From: Streptomyces cellulosae
Lineage (GTDB): Bacteria; Actinomycetota; Actinomycetes; Streptomycetales; Streptomycetaceae
Length of the DNA: 64,000 bases
Direction: 5' to 3'
Assembly (NCBI GenBank): GCA_014655195.1
Contig: BNBH01000020.1
Location: 1-64,000 of the forward strand
Shown: piece after piece, positions 46,457 to 55,546 of the stretch
Layout: every line of letters begins with the position of its first letter
How positions within the stretch are numbered: position 1 is the stretch's first letter
The notes under the pieces: model-generated
Told to the model about the DNA's origin: nothing
Databases searched by the model: none
Seen by the model: the letters and a program-made list of their open reading frames with translations, nothing else
Program-made: the position numbers and the translations under genes

Positions 46457-46601
46457 GTGCGTCCTTCCTCCGTCGCCGGGTGGTGCCTGGCCGGAACGCC
46501 GTCCGACCTGCGCCGGGTGTCCCGGCGGCCCCGGAACGAAACGCGGTGGCAGCGGTCGGGCGCGGGTCACAAAGGCGTGGAGCGGCACCACGCCCTCCTT
46601 C

Positions 46602-46614
46602 TACGCTGACCCCC
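46602..46614 (+). promoter_or_regulatory. leaderless -10 element
   Basis: TACGCT (46602-46607), 7 nt, then ATG at 46615 with no ribosome-binding site: the leaderless layout again. Confidence 0.55.
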
Positions 46615-46962
46615 ATGCCCCGCTCCAAGACCTCCTTCGTCTGCCTGCCGTGCCGGGCCTCCTGCAAGCAGCCGCACCCCGCCCGGACGCGAAACGGCGA
46701 GGCCGGGCGGCGGGTCTGCCCGCGCTGTGCCGGCACGCTGATCCACGTCGGCTCCGCCTTCGCCCCGCCGCCGCGCAGGGACACCGAGGGGTGGAGGGTG
46801 CTCTCCCTGCTGCTGCACGCCGGCGTCCGTTTCCACAAGAGCTGTTGCGCCGGGCCCGGGTACCGGCCGCGCACGCTCCGCGAGGTGCGCGAGCGGATGG
46901 CGTACGCCCGGCGCACGGGGGAGCCGATCGCGAGGGCGCTGGTGCGCCACGAGGTCCCCTGA
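46615..46962 (+). CDS. conserved zinc-ribbon-like protein of unknown function
   Basis: A 115-residue basic protein. A four-Cys ribbon (CLPCRASC...CPRC) opens it, and a conserved stretch AFAPPPRRDTEGWRVL precedes RFHKSCCAGPGYRPRTLREVRERM and the tail ARRTGEPIARAL. Streptomyces genomes carry close relatives, sometimes misannotated as deoxyxylulose-5-phosphate synthase, which it cannot be at this size. Probably binds zinc and perhaps RNA or DNA (high Arg). Start fixed by the leaderless promoter. Confidence 0.78.
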   Translation: MPRSKTSFVCLPCRASCKQPHPARTRNGEAGRRVCPRCAGTLIHVGSAFAPPPRRDTEGWRVLSLLLHAGVRFHKSCCAGPGYRPRTLREVRERMAYARRTGEPIARALVRHEVP

Positions 46963-47016
46963 CGGCCGAGGAGGACGCGCCCGGACCGTCACGGAGGGGC
47001 GTGGGAGGCTGGAGGT

Positions 47017-47940
47017 ATGGACACGGGACGGGCGGCGCACTCCGCCGGCGAGGCGATACCGGCACCGGTGCCGACACCGGGACCGGGCGGCGACCGCACG
47101 CCCCGTGCCGAGCACATCGACCCCGTGCCGTTCACCCCCGACACCCTCCTCTGGGACATGGCCGGCGACATCCGCGTCCTGCTCTACCTCCCCGCCGCCC
47201 TCGTCCTCCAGGTCGCGCACCCGGCCGTCGGCGCCGGCGTCGACGAGCACTCCGTCTTCCGCACCGACCCCTGGGGCCGCGCCCGCCGCTCGCTCGACTC
47301 GCTGCAGCTGTGGGTCTACGGCGGCGACCGGGCCGTCGAGGAGGGGCGCAGGCTGCGGCGGCTGCACCGGGACATCAAGGGCACCGACACCCGGGGGCGC
47401 CCCTACCACGCGCTGACGCCCGCCCACTACGCCTGGGTGCACGCCACCGGCTTCCCTGTCTTCCTGCGGGCCGCCGAGTATCTGTTCCGCCCGTTCGACG
47501 AGGCGGGGGAGCGGGAGCTGCACACGGAGGCGCGGCGGCTCGGGCGCATCCTCGGCATCCGGGAGCGCGACATGCCGGGCTCCGTCGAGGAGTTCCGGAT
47601 CTACTTCGACGCGGTCGTCCGCGACGAGCTCGAACGGACCGTCGTCGTCGAGGAGTTGCTCGACCCGCGCCGGTCCGTGCCACCGCCGGACGGGGCGGCG
47701 GCAGTGCTGCGGCTGCTCTGGCCCGTACTGCGTCCCGTCCTCCTCCGGCTCCAGGTCTTCGTCACCAAGGGGCTGTTGCCGCCCGTCGCCCGTGAGCGGC
47801 TGGACGTCCCGTGGACGGCGCGTGACGAGCGGCGGCTGCGGCTGCTCGGCCGTGTCGTCCGCACCGTCGTACCCCGTCTGCCGGAACGTCTCCGTTACCT
47901 GCCCGTCGCCTACGCCGCACGCCGCGCCGCCCGCGCCTGA
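47017..47940 (+). CDS. DUF2236 (MpaB-type oxygenase) family protein
   Basis: A 307-residue DUF2236 protein with the domain opening LLWDMAGDIRVLLYLPAALVLQVAHP and a conserved HSVFRTDPWGRARRSL stretch. Relatives are haem-containing oxygenases (MpaB and Lcp group) or uncharacterised. No signal peptide is present, so it is cytosolic, unlike the Lcp encoded next. GGAGG lies close to the ATG. Two DUF2236 genes in a row suggest a local relationship, but the proteins are quite diverged. Confidence 0.83.
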   Translation: MDTGRAAHSAGEAIPAPVPTPGPGGDRTPRAEHIDPVPFTPDTLLWDMAGDIRVLLYLPAALVLQVAHPAVGAGVDEHSVFRTDPWGRARRSLDSLQLWVYGGDRAVEEGRRLRRLHRDIKGTDTRGRPYHALTPAHYAWVHATGFPVFLRAAEYLFRPFDEAGERELHTEARRLGRILGIRERDMPGSVEEFRIYFDAVVRDELERTVVVEELLDPRRSVPPPDGAAAVLRLLWPVLRPVLLRLQVFVTKGLLPPVARERLDVPWTARDERRLRLLGRVVRTVVPRLPERLRYLPVAYAARRAARA

Positions 47941-48017
47941 CACCCCGCCCGGGCGGCTGTTGAGCCCCCCCCAGGCCTGTCACCAGCCCTTGGTCAGGCA
48001 CCTCCGTCATGCCCATT

Positions 48018-48046
48018 GCTCACCGCCGCGACCCTCGCTATGTTAA
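48018..48046 (+). promoter_or_regulatory. promoter upstream of lcp
   Basis: TTGCTC (48018-48023), a 17-bp spacer and TATGTT (48041-48046) precede the lcp start by about 110 bp. The leader includes AATCGAAAATCACA, unusually AT-rich for this window, a possible regulator site. Confidence 0.55.
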
Positions 48047-48154
48047 TCGAAAATCACATCCGTGCGACGAGGTTCAGCACGCATCTGTCGCGCAACTGGC
48101 AAGTCTGCGAAGGCATCCCGAACCGTCCCTCCCCTCAGGGAAGCAGGTAAGTCA

Positions 48155-49387
48155 ATGGAGAACCTCAGCAGGAGAAGGGCGCTGACCCTCGGTGTCGCGC
48201 TGGGCCTCGCCGGCGCCGCGGCGCCCGTGCCCGCCTGGGCGTCGGCCGGCTCCGCCGCCGGAACCGCCGGAGCCGGAAAGCTCGCCGGAGCCGGGGCCGC
48301 AGCGGGGCCCGGCCCGGAGTGGATCTGGGACGACGCGGCCGACCCGCTCATGGTCCGGATGATCGAGGGCGGCCACGTCCCGGCGATCAACCGGGCGTGG
48401 GAGGGCTGGGTGAACAACGACGACCCGATCCCCGGCGGCCTCCCCTCCGACTTCGCCGCCTATCTGGCGCAGGTCAACCGGCTGCCCTCCTGGGCCGACC
48501 AGGCCAAGCTCGAGCGCGCCGCCGACTTCAACCGGCGCCGGGACACGTACCTGTTCATGCTGTACGGCCTCGGCAGCGGCATCATGAGCACCGTCATCCC
48601 GCGCGAGGCCAAGAGCGTCTACTGGTCGGCGGGCGGCGCCGACATGCAGGACCGCGCGGCCAAGACGTTCACCTTCGGCTACGACCTTTCCGAACTCGGC
48701 GCGTTCAAGCCGACCGGGCAGTTCGTCGTCACCGCGAACAAGACCCGCGTGGTGCACGCCGCCGTACGGCACCTGCTGCCGCAGTCGCCGCACTGGAAGG
48801 CCGTCGCCGACGAGTCCATCCCGATCAGCGCCGCCGACATCCTCGTCACCTTCCACAGCCTCGGCACGTACGTGCACCAGAAGCTGCTCGAGTGGAAGAT
48901 CCCGTACCCGGCCGCCGACCAGGAGGCCTTCCTGCACATGTGGCAGGTGGCCGTCCACCTGCTCGGCGTGCCCTACGAGCACATCCCGAAGACCTGGGCC
49001 GAGGCCGTCGCGCAGTCGCAGCGGGTCCTCACCCCGATCCTCACCCCGTCGACCGAGGGCATCGAGCTCGCGGAGGACCTGCTCGGCCTGACCGCGCAGA
49101 TCGACCTCGGCGTCACGCGCGGCTTCCTCAACGAGTTCGTGCGGTACGTCCTCAGCGACCAGGTCGGTGACTGGCTCGGCCTGCGCCGCGACTACGCGGC
49201 CGCCGCGCTGGTGCGTACGGCCTGGCCGGCGTTCATCCTCTTCCGTGAGGGTCTGTCGCCCGTGATGCCCGGCACGTTCTACATGTTCGACCAGTTCATC
49301 CGGGCCCTGGCCATGCTGTTCCTCAACAAGGGGGAGTCGGGCAAGACCACGCCGATCACCATCCCCACCGGCAACCGGGCGGGCTGA
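48155..49387 (+). CDS. lcp: latex clearing protein (rubber oxygenase)
   Basis: A 410-residue secreted DUF2236 haem protein. The N-terminus has a Tat signal (SRRRALTLG, then a hydrophobic core ending PAWASA). Arg167, Lys170, Thr171 and haem-ligand His201 (DRAAKTF and VVHAAVRHLL) match Arg164, Lys167, Thr168 and His198 of the studied Lcp from Streptomyces sp. K30, at a constant offset of 3. Lcp cleaves the double bonds of poly(cis-1,4-isoprene) outside the cell, giving keto-aldehyde oligomers. MENLS is chosen because of the Tat motif. A TetR-type regulator gene converges on it. Confidence 0.93.
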   Translation: MENLSRRRALTLGVALGLAGAAAPVPAWASAGSAAGTAGAGKLAGAGAAAGPGPEWIWDDAADPLMVRMIEGGHVPAINRAWEGWVNNDDPIPGGLPSDFAAYLAQVNRLPSWADQAKLERAADFNRRRDTYLFMLYGLGSGIMSTVIPREAKSVYWSAGGADMQDRAAKTFTFGYDLSELGAFKPTGQFVVTANKTRVVHAAVRHLLPQSPHWKAVADESIPISAADILVTFHSLGTYVHQKLLEWKIPYPAADQEAFLHMWQVAVHLLGVPYEHIPKTWAEAVAQSQRVLTPILTPSTEGIELAEDLLGLTAQIDLGVTRGFLNEFVRYVLSDQVGDWLGLRRDYAAAALVRTAWPAFILFREGLSPVMPGTFYMFDQFIRALAMLFLNKGESGKTTPITIPTGNRAG

Positions 49388-49416
49388 GCGGACGGAATCC
49401 GGCAGCACACCGGCAC

Positions 49417-49456
49417 GACCCCGTCCCGCGGCGACCGCGCCGAGGCGGACGGGGTC
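49417..49456. terminator. terminator between lcp and the TetR gene
   Basis: GACCCCGTCCCGC pairs with GCGGACGGGGTC (one bulged base) around a 15-nt loop, in the gap between the convergent genes. Confidence 0.65.
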
Positions 49457-50651
49457 ACACGCCCAGCGCGCCCAGCACCAGCGCCGTGACCGTCTCGCGG
49501 TTTGCCGGGGTGTCCCGCCAGCGCAGGGCCCGGCCCGCCTCCACGACCACACCGAAGCCCGCGTGCACCAGCACCCGGCTCTGCCGCGGGTCCAGCTCCG
49601 GACGGACCTGCCGCAGCTGCTGCTCCCACACGGCGATGTGCTCCCGCTGCGCCAGCACCACCGGCTGCCGCAACGCGTCGGGCAGACCGCCCAGTTCGGC
49701 CTCGGCCACGCTGTTCAGCTCGGTGTGCTCGAAGCTGTACGCCACGTACGTCGACGCCAGCGCGACCAGAGCCTCGCGCGGCCCGTCCACCCCCTGCAGG
49801 CTCCGTTCCACCCCCTGCGAGAGCAGCGCCGCCGCCTGGAGGCAGGCCGCCGCGAGGATGTCGATCTTCCCGGGGTAGTGCCGGTACAGCGCGGACGGGG
49901 TCAGGCCCACCGCCTGCGCGATCTGCCCGTTGGTGACGCTGGCGAAGCCGTTGCGTGCGAACAGCGGCACGGACGCGGCGAGGATCTCCGCGCGGCGGGT
50001 GCGCGGGACGGGACGCCCGGGCAGCTCCACCGGGTGCGCCCCGGGCGGCACCGCCGCGGGATCGCTCGCCGCCACCCCGAGCGCCGCCGCCGACAGCAGT
50101 TCCTCCGCGCGGCGTTGGGCGATGGACGTGCGGTGCATCGTGACCGACCCGATCGCGCCGAGCGCCGCCACGGCCCGCAGCCGTTCGTCCGGCAGCGGAT
50201 GCTCGCGCCGCACCGCCTCCTCGACCCGCTCCACCAGCCGCCCGAACTTCACCCGCAGCCGCCTGCGGTCCTCACGGTTGAGGTAGCGCGCCTCCCAGCG
50301 GTACACGCCGCCCGACGCGCGGTGCGCCACGGTGATCCGGGTGAGCGACGTCAGCACGTCCGTGAGGCTCGCCCCGGGAGGCACCTCGTCGAGCGCCTCG
50401 ACCAGTCCGTCCACCATGACGTCCGCGCACTCCGCGAACAGGGCGTACTTGTTGGGGAAGTGCCGGTACAGCGCCGCCGCGGAGATGCCCACCTGCGCGG
50501 CGACCTCCTCCATGGAGGCCGTGTGGTAACCGCGCTCGCTGAACACCCGCCCGGCCGCCTCGACGATCAGCTGTCTGCGGTTACGGGGCCGCGTGCCCGG
50601 AGTCGGCTCGGCGGGCGCGGCGGAGCGGGCGGACGAGGAGGCGGGAGCCAT
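49455..50651 (-). CDS. tandem (two-domain) TetR family regulator
   Basis: A 398-residue protein made of two complete TetR units. The first HTH is at about residues 25-70 (RRQLIVEAAGRVFSERG, then VGISAAALYRHFPNKYALF). The second is at about 215-262 (RRAEILAASVPLFARNG, then VGLTPSALYRHYPGKIDIL). Each is followed by a helical ligand domain. Ordinary TetR proteins are about 200 residues and act as dimers; this one could act as a monomeric pseudo-dimer. It sits next to lcp, where a TetR-type repressor (LcpR in Gordonia) is known, and may control rubber or fatty-acid genes. Confidence 0.88.
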   Translation of the reverse strand: MAPASSSARSAAPAEPTPGTRPRNRRQLIVEAAGRVFSERGYHTASMEEVAAQVGISAAALYRHFPNKYALFAECADVMVDGLVEALDEVPPGASLTDVLTSLTRITVAHRASGGVYRWEARYLNREDRRRLRVKFGRLVERVEEAVRREHPLPDERLRAVAALGAIGSVTMHRTSIAQRRAEELLSAAALGVAASDPAAVPPGAHPVELPGRPVPRTRRAEILAASVPLFARNGFASVTNGQIAQAVGLTPSALYRHYPGKIDILAAACLQAAALLSQGVERSLQGVDGPREALVALASTYVAYSFEHTELNSVAEAELGGLPDALRQPVVLAQREHIAVWEQQLRQVRPELDPRQSRVLVHAGFGVVVEAGRALRWRDTPANRETVTALVLGALGV

Positions 50652-50746
50652 GGCGTTCAGTCAATCACACGGGGTGAGGCGACCGGGCGCCCTCCGCTCC
50701 CGGTGAGGGCAGGGACCGGACGCCGTCCCGCGCGTGCCGGCGCCCC

Positions 50747-51838
50747 TCAGTCGAACACCAGCACCGGCTTCACCACCCCGCCCTCCTCCATCGCCCGCAC
50801 CGCCGACCCGATCTCCTCGAACGGGAACGTCGCGACCAGCGTCTCCAGGGGGAACAGGCCGCGGCGCCACAGGCCGATCAGGTCCGGCAGGAAGCGGCCG
50901 GGGTGGGAGTCGCCCTCGATCACCCCGTGCACCCGCACCCCCTTCGCCAGCAGCGGCATCACGTCGAACGTGACCTCGCCGCCCAGCCCGACCAGCGCCA
51001 GTTCGCCGCGCGGGCGCAGCGCTGCGACCGCCTGGCGGGCCATCTCCGGGCGTCCCGTCGTCTCCACGACATGGTGCGCCCCGCCGCCCGTGAGGTCCCG
51101 CAGCGCCGCCACCAGACCGTCCCCGGGCGGCAGCGCCGCCTTCGCGCCCAGCTCGACGGCCAGGGCGCGGCGCGCGGGGACGGGGTCGACGGCCACCACC
51201 GGGTCGCAGCCGACCGCCACCGCCGCCATCACCGCGCTCAGCCCGACCCCGCCCGCCCCCATCACGACCAGGGACGCGCCGGGCTCCGGCCGCAGCCGGT
51301 TGAGCACCGTCCCCGCGCCCGTCTGCCCGCTGCACCCGAGCGGCGCCGCGACCTCGTCGGGCAGGTCCCCCGGCACCGGGACCACGCCCCGTTCCCGCAC
51401 CACGGCGTACGTGGCGAAGCTGGACTGGCCGAAGAAGCCGCCGTGCACGGGTGTGCCGTCACGGGCGAGGGGAGTGGTGCCGTCGGCGCGTCCGCCGGAG
51501 AAGTTCAGGGACCGCGCGTGCAGACAGTACGCGGGATGCCCTGTGGCGCACTGCTCGCACGCGCCGCAGCTCGCGAAGGTGAGGCAGACCCGCTCGCCGG
51601 GCGCCACACACCTCACCTTCGCGCCGACCGCCTCGACCCGCCCCGTGCCCTCGTGACCGAAGACCATCGGGGTGAGCCCGTCGGGCCAGGTGTCCCGCAT
51701 GCCGAGGTCGGTGTGGCAGATGCCGGCCGCGGTCATCCGCACCAGCACCTCGTCGGGCCGCGGCTCGCCGAGGTCCAGGTCGTGCACGGTGAACGGTGCG
51801 CCCGGCGCCTCGGCGACCGCCGCGCGGATCCGTCTCAC
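50747..51838 (-). CDS. zinc-dependent alcohol dehydrogenase (MDR superfamily)
   Basis: A 363-residue class III-like alcohol dehydrogenase. Catalytic zinc ligands are Cys41 and Glu63/His62 (GHEGTG) plus a later Cys (LGCSGQTG). The structural zinc is held by Cys91, 94, 97 and 105. The NAD loop is MGAGGVGLSAVMAA. The GTG start overlaps the stop of the GXWXG-protein gene (GTGA). In this cluster it could oxidise long-chain alcohols or interconvert aldehydes from Lcp or fatty-acid metabolism. Substrate inferred only. Confidence 0.9.
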   Translation of the reverse strand: MRRIRAAVAEAPGAPFTVHDLDLGEPRPDEVLVRMTAAGICHTDLGMRDTWPDGLTPMVFGHEGTGRVEAVGAKVRCVAPGERVCLTFASCGACEQCATGHPAYCLHARSLNFSGGRADGTTPLARDGTPVHGGFFGQSSFATYAVVRERGVVPVPGDLPDEVAAPLGCSGQTGAGTVLNRLRPEPGASLVVMGAGGVGLSAVMAAVAVGCDPVVAVDPVPARRALAVELGAKAALPPGDGLVAALRDLTGGGAHHVVETTGRPEMARQAVAALRPRGELALVGLGGEVTFDVMPLLAKGVRVHGVIEGDSHPGRFLPDLIGLWRRGLFPLETLVATFPFEEIGSAVRAMEEGGVVKPVLVFD

Positions 51839-52338
51839 GCGCCGTCTCCCGTGGGGCCGGCCCCGGAGCCGGACACACGCTCCAGGTAGAAGTAGTAGTA
51901 CGGCCCGCCGTCCCGCACGTCCTTGCCGTTCATGATGCCCAGCAGCGTGCCCTCGTCCACCCACTTGAAGTGGTCGAACACCGGCCGCCCGTCGTACACC
52001 ATCGTGGCCGTCGACTCACCGCGGAACTCCACCGTCCACAGGCTCGCCTCGCCCTGGCCCAGCTCGGTGTTCGAGTACAGCTCGCCCGCTTCGTTCCGGC
52101 ACATCAGCGGCTTGGCGTCCTGCAGCGAGTGGAACGTCTTGCCGTACCAACCCGCCTTCTCCAGCATGCCGTTGAGCGGGTGGCCGGTGTCGAACTCGCC
52201 GCCCTTCCACTCGCCTAGGATCTCCTCGGGGCGGACCGTCGGCAGCACGGCCCAGATCGCGTCGAGCTCGCCGGGGTCGACCCGGCCGTCCCGCTCCGTC
52301 AGCTCACGGAACAGGGCTCGCGCCTCGTGCACGTCCAT
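51835..52338 (-). CDS. GXWXG/DUF4334 domain protein
   Basis: A 167-residue protein with the N-terminal GXWXG motif (LGEWKGGEF) and a C-terminal DUF4334-type half (DHFKWVDEGTLLGIMNGK, then PYYYFYLERV). It has no signal or membrane segment. The function of the family is unknown; it often accompanies lipid or steroid catabolism in actinomycetes. ATG at 52338 is preferred over GTG at 52341. Its stop overlaps the alcohol dehydrogenase start, so the two are coupled. Confidence 0.82.
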   Translation of the reverse strand: MDVHEARALFRELTERDGRVDPGELDAIWAVLPTVRPEEILGEWKGGEFDTGHPLNGMLEKAGWYGKTFHSLQDAKPLMCRNEAGELYSNTELGQGEASLWTVEFRGESTATMVYDGRPVFDHFKWVDEGTLLGIMNGKDVRDGGPYYYFYLERVSGSGAGPTGDGA

Positions 52339-52396
52339 CACAGGTGTCCTCTCGTCGGTCGGTGCTGCGGCCGGCGCGGCCGGGACCCGGAGTGCC

Positions 52397-53107
52397 TCAG
52401 CCCGACGACGCGCGGGACGCCGTGCCCCGTCCCGCCGGGGCCCGCCGCGGGAACGGCAGGACGACGTCGCCGGTCACCGCGGCCGGGTGGCCCACCGTGC
52501 CGAGGCTCAGCAGCACATGCCGCTCCGCGACCTCCTCGGCGGTGAGCGGGCCGTCCTCGCGGAACCAGTTGGCGACGCCCTGGCACATCACGAGCACCGA
52601 GCGCACCGCGTCGGCCGGGATGGGCGTGGTGAACACGCCCTGGGCGCGGCCCTCCTCGACCGTGTCCAGGAGCATGTGCTCCAGATAGTCGCGCAGGGCG
52701 ACGTACCGGGCCCGGTTCTGCGGCTCCAGGCTGCGTATCTCCGTGTCCAGGAACGCCAGTTGGCGGCGGTGGGCCATGTACAGGACGATCGACTCGACCA
52801 TGCCGCAGAAGCGGGCCAGCGGATCGTCCCCGGCCTCCCGGGCGGCGGCGCGGCAGCGGTCCAGGACGTCCTTGATGGACGTCTCCAGGAGCGTCGCCAG
52901 CAGCGCCTGCTTGTTCTCGTAGTGGTAGTACAGCGCGGGCACGGTCACCCCGACCCGGCCGGCTATGTCCCGCACCGAAGTGCCGTGGTAGCCCTGCTCG
53001 TTGAAGGCCCGCATGGCGTGCATCAGGATCGGGTGCAGGTCGAGCGGGTCGTAGGAGCGCCAGTGTCCGGCCGGCGGGGTGGTCTCCTGGCTGGGCGCGG
53101 TGTTCAA
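52397..53107 (-). CDS. TetR family regulator (KstR2/FadR-like)
   Basis: A 236-residue TetR regulator. The HTH is at about residues 28-68 (LMHAMRAFNEQGYHGTSVRDIA and VTVPALYYHYENKQALL), followed by a helical ligand domain of acyl-CoA-sensing type. The last 20 residues are low-complexity. It is divergent from the CaiB-to-fadD operon, with two TTAGCG operators in the 259-bp gap, so it very likely represses that operon and itself and responds to an acyl-CoA. Confidence 0.88.
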   Translation of the reverse strand: MNTAPSQETTPPAGHWRSYDPLDLHPILMHAMRAFNEQGYHGTSVRDIAGRVGVTVPALYYHYENKQALLATLLETSIKDVLDRCRAAAREAGDDPLARFCGMVESIVLYMAHRRQLAFLDTEIRSLEPQNRARYVALRDYLEHMLLDTVEEGRAQGVFTTPIPADAVRSVLVMCQGVANWFREDGPLTAEEVAERHVLLSLGTVGHPAAVTGDVVLPFPRRAPAGRGTASRASSG

Positions 53108-53180
53108 CGGCTCTCCTCCGGGGCTGCGGCGGTCGGCGTCATCGTACGGCGGTGCGTCCGGCCCACCTCCCTCTCACCGC

Positions 53181-53315
53181 TTAGCGATCGTTCAGGAGAT
53201 CGTGGCGCACGACGGCCGACCCGCAGCCACTTTCCTCCGCGCACCCCGGAAAAACAAGTCCCGCACGGGGAGTTGACCGCTCCGCGTCCCGCTCCTACGT
53301 TTAGCGAACGCTCAG
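53181..53315. promoter_or_regulatory. pair of TetR-type operators (TTAGCGNNCGYTCAG)
   Basis: TTAGCGATCGTTCAG (53181-53195) and TTAGCGAACGCTCAG (53301-53315) match at 13 of 15 positions and are 120 bp apart. One lies near each of the two divergent genes. The core AGCGNNCGYT is a dyad of the type bound by KstR2- or FadR-like TetR proteins. The rest of the gap holds no gene. Confidence 0.7.
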
Positions 53316-53366
53316 TAAGTCCCCGGTCGCCGGCGGCGGGTCCGCCGCGCACCGAGAGAGGAACCC

Positions 53367-54521
53367 ATGAGCCCCACCTCCACCCACCCTCCCGGCCGCA
53401 CCGCCGCGGGCCCGCTGGACGGTGTGCGCGTGGTCGAACTGGCCGGCATCGGACCGGGACCGTTCGCCGCGATGCTCCTCGCCGACCTGGGCGCCGACGT
53501 GGTGCGGGTGGACCGCCCCGGCCGCGGCCCGCTCGGCGGCGACCCCTCGCGTGACCTGACCAACCGCAACAAGCGGTCCGTCGTCGTCGACCTCAAGACG
53601 TCCGAAGGACCGGAAACCGTAAGGGCGTTGGCGGCGCGCGCCGACATCCTGCTCGAGGGGTACCGGCCCGGCGTCGCCGAGCGGCTCGGCGTCGGACCCG
53701 AGGACTGCATGGCCGCCAACCCCGCGCTGGTGTACGGCCGGATGACCGGCTGGGGGCAGGACGGCCCGCTCGCCTCCCTGGCCGGGCACGACATCGGCTA
53801 CATCGCCACCGCCGGCGCCCTCTCCATGATCGGCGCCGCGGACGGCCCGCCCGTCTTCCCCGCCAACCTGCTCGGCGACTACGCGGGCGGCTCCCTCTAC
53901 CTCACCACCGGCGTCCTGGCCGCCCTGCTCACCGCCCGCGCCACCGGCCACGGCCAGGTCGTGGACGCCGCCATCGTCGACGGCACCGCCCACCTGACCA
54001 GCCTGTTCTGGGGCATGCTCGCCGAGGGCACCTGGCGCGACGCGCGCGGCCGCAACCTGCTCGACGGCGGCTGCCCCTACTACGCCGTCTACGAGACCTC
54101 CGACGGCGGCTGGATGGCCGTCGGCGCCCTCGAACCGCACTTCTACGCCGTGTTCGTGTCCCTGCTCGGCCTGGACGCCGACGAGCTGCCCGACCGAGCC
54201 GACCCGCGCACCTGGCCCGCCCTGCGCGCCACCTTCACCGCCCGCTTCAGGACCGCGACCCGCGCCCGCTGGACGGCCCTCTTCGAAGGCACCGACGCCT
54301 GCGTCGCCCCCGTGCTGACCCTGACCGAGGCGGCCGACCACAAGCACCTCACCGCGCGCGGCACGTACACCGAGGCGCACGGCGTCACCCAGCCCGCCCC
54401 CGCCCCCCGCTTCTCCGGCACACCCGGCACGCTCCGGCGCCCGCCGGCCGTCCCCGGCGCCCACACCCACGACGTGGCCCGCGACTGGGACGTGCCCGAA
54501 CTGCTGAAGGACCACTGCTGA
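53367..54521 (+). CDS. alpha-methylacyl-CoA racemase (CaiB/BaiF family)
   Basis: A 384-residue class III CoA-transferase-fold enzyme. His141 (LAGHDIGYIATAG) and Asp171 (LLGDYAGGSLYL) match the catalytic His126 and Asp156 of the mycobacterial racemase MCR at a constant offset of 15. Racemases make the (S)-2-methylacyl-CoA that acyl-CoA dehydrogenases need, so methyl-branched chains can enter beta-oxidation. It is the first gene of a five-gene operon; its stop TGA shares a base with the next ATG. A racemase called mcr is needed for rubber use in Gordonia, as I recall. Confidence 0.88.
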   Translation: MSPTSTHPPGRTAAGPLDGVRVVELAGIGPGPFAAMLLADLGADVVRVDRPGRGPLGGDPSRDLTNRNKRSVVVDLKTSEGPETVRALAARADILLEGYRPGVAERLGVGPEDCMAANPALVYGRMTGWGQDGPLASLAGHDIGYIATAGALSMIGAADGPPVFPANLLGDYAGGSLYLTTGVLAALLTARATGHGQVVDAAIVDGTAHLTSLFWGMLAEGTWRDARGRNLLDGGCPYYAVYETSDGGWMAVGALEPHFYAVFVSLLGLDADELPDRADPRTWPALRATFTARFRTATRARWTALFEGTDACVAPVLTLTEAADHKHLTARGTYTEAHGVTQPAPAPRFSGTPGTLRRPPAVPGAHTHDVARDWDVPELLKDHC

Positions 54522-55546
54522 TGGAACTGTCCTCACCCCTGGCCTACGCGGAGGACCCGCGCACCGCCGCCGACAAGGCCGCCGCCCTGGAGTCCGCCGG
54601 GCTCGACGCCGTCTGGGTCGCCGAGGCCTACGGCTTCGACTCCCCGACGATCATGGGATACCTCGCCGCGAGGACCGAGCGGATGCGCATCGGGTCCGCC
54701 GTCCTCAACGTCTACTCCCGCACCCCCGCGCTCATCGCGCAGACCGCCGCGGGACTTGACGCGATCAGCGGCGGGCGCGCCATCCTCGGCGTCGGCGCCT
54801 CGGGACCGCAGGTCGTCGAGGGCTGGCACGGCCGCGTCTACGACCGTCCCCTGGGCCGCGCCCGTGAGGTGATCCAACTGTGCCGGCGGATCTGGCGGCG
54901 CGAGGTGATCGAGCACCACGGCATCACCGACCTGCCCGTCCCGCCCGAGAAGGGCGGCACCCTCGGCAAACCCTTCAAGCTGCTCAACCACCCCGTCCGC
55001 GACACCATCCCCGTCCACCTCGCCGCCCTCGGTCCGGCCAGCGTCCGCACGGCCGCCGAGATCGCCGACGGCTGGCTGCCGTTCCTCTACGCCCCCGAAC
55101 ACGCGGGGAAGGTGTGGGGCGCCGCCCTCGCCGAGGGCACCGCCAGACGCGACCTGGCGCTCGGCCCGCTCCAGGTCGTCGCCGGCGGACTGCTCGCCAT
55201 AGGCGACGACGCGGCCGCCGTACGCGACCTGATGCGGCCCACCGTCGCCCTCTACGTCGGAGGCATGGGCGCCCCCGGCCGCAACTTCTACTTCGACCTG
55301 ATCTGCTCCTACGGCTACGAGGCCGCCGCGGCCGCGATCCAGGAGCACTACCTCGCCGGACGCAAGAAGGACGCGGAGGCCGCCGTGCCGGCGGAACTGC
55401 TGGAGCAGCTGTGCCTGGCCGGCCCCGAGGGCTACGTGCGCGACCGCGTCGAGGTCTTCCGCGAGGCGGGCGTCACCATGCTCAACGTCACCCCCGTCGG
55501 CCCTGATCCCGCCCGACTGATCGAGCACGTGAGGAGCTGGCTGTGA
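54521..55546 (+). CDS. LLM class flavin/F420-dependent oxidoreductase
   Basis: A 341-residue luciferase-like TIM-barrel protein with ADKAAALESAGLDAVWVAEA, the GVGASGPQVVEGWHGR loop and a domain end with REAGVTMLNV. The group includes F420-dependent reductases and dehydrogenases common in actinomycete lipid catabolism. TGATG overlap with the racemase gene and GTGA overlap with the acyl-CoA dehydrogenase gene place it inside the operon. It could oxidise an alcohol or act on a side-chain carbonyl; the reaction is unknown. Confidence 0.87.
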   Translation: MELSSPLAYAEDPRTAADKAAALESAGLDAVWVAEAYGFDSPTIMGYLAARTERMRIGSAVLNVYSRTPALIAQTAAGLDAISGGRAILGVGASGPQVVEGWHGRVYDRPLGRAREVIQLCRRIWRREVIEHHGITDLPVPPEKGGTLGKPFKLLNHPVRDTIPVHLAALGPASVRTAAEIADGWLPFLYAPEHAGKVWGAALAEGTARRDLALGPLQVVAGGLLAIGDDAAAVRDLMRPTVALYVGGMGAPGRNFYFDLICSYGYEAAAAAIQEHYLAGRKKDAEAAVPAELLEQLCLAGPEGYVRDRVEVFREAGVTMLNVTPVGPDPARLIEHVRSWL

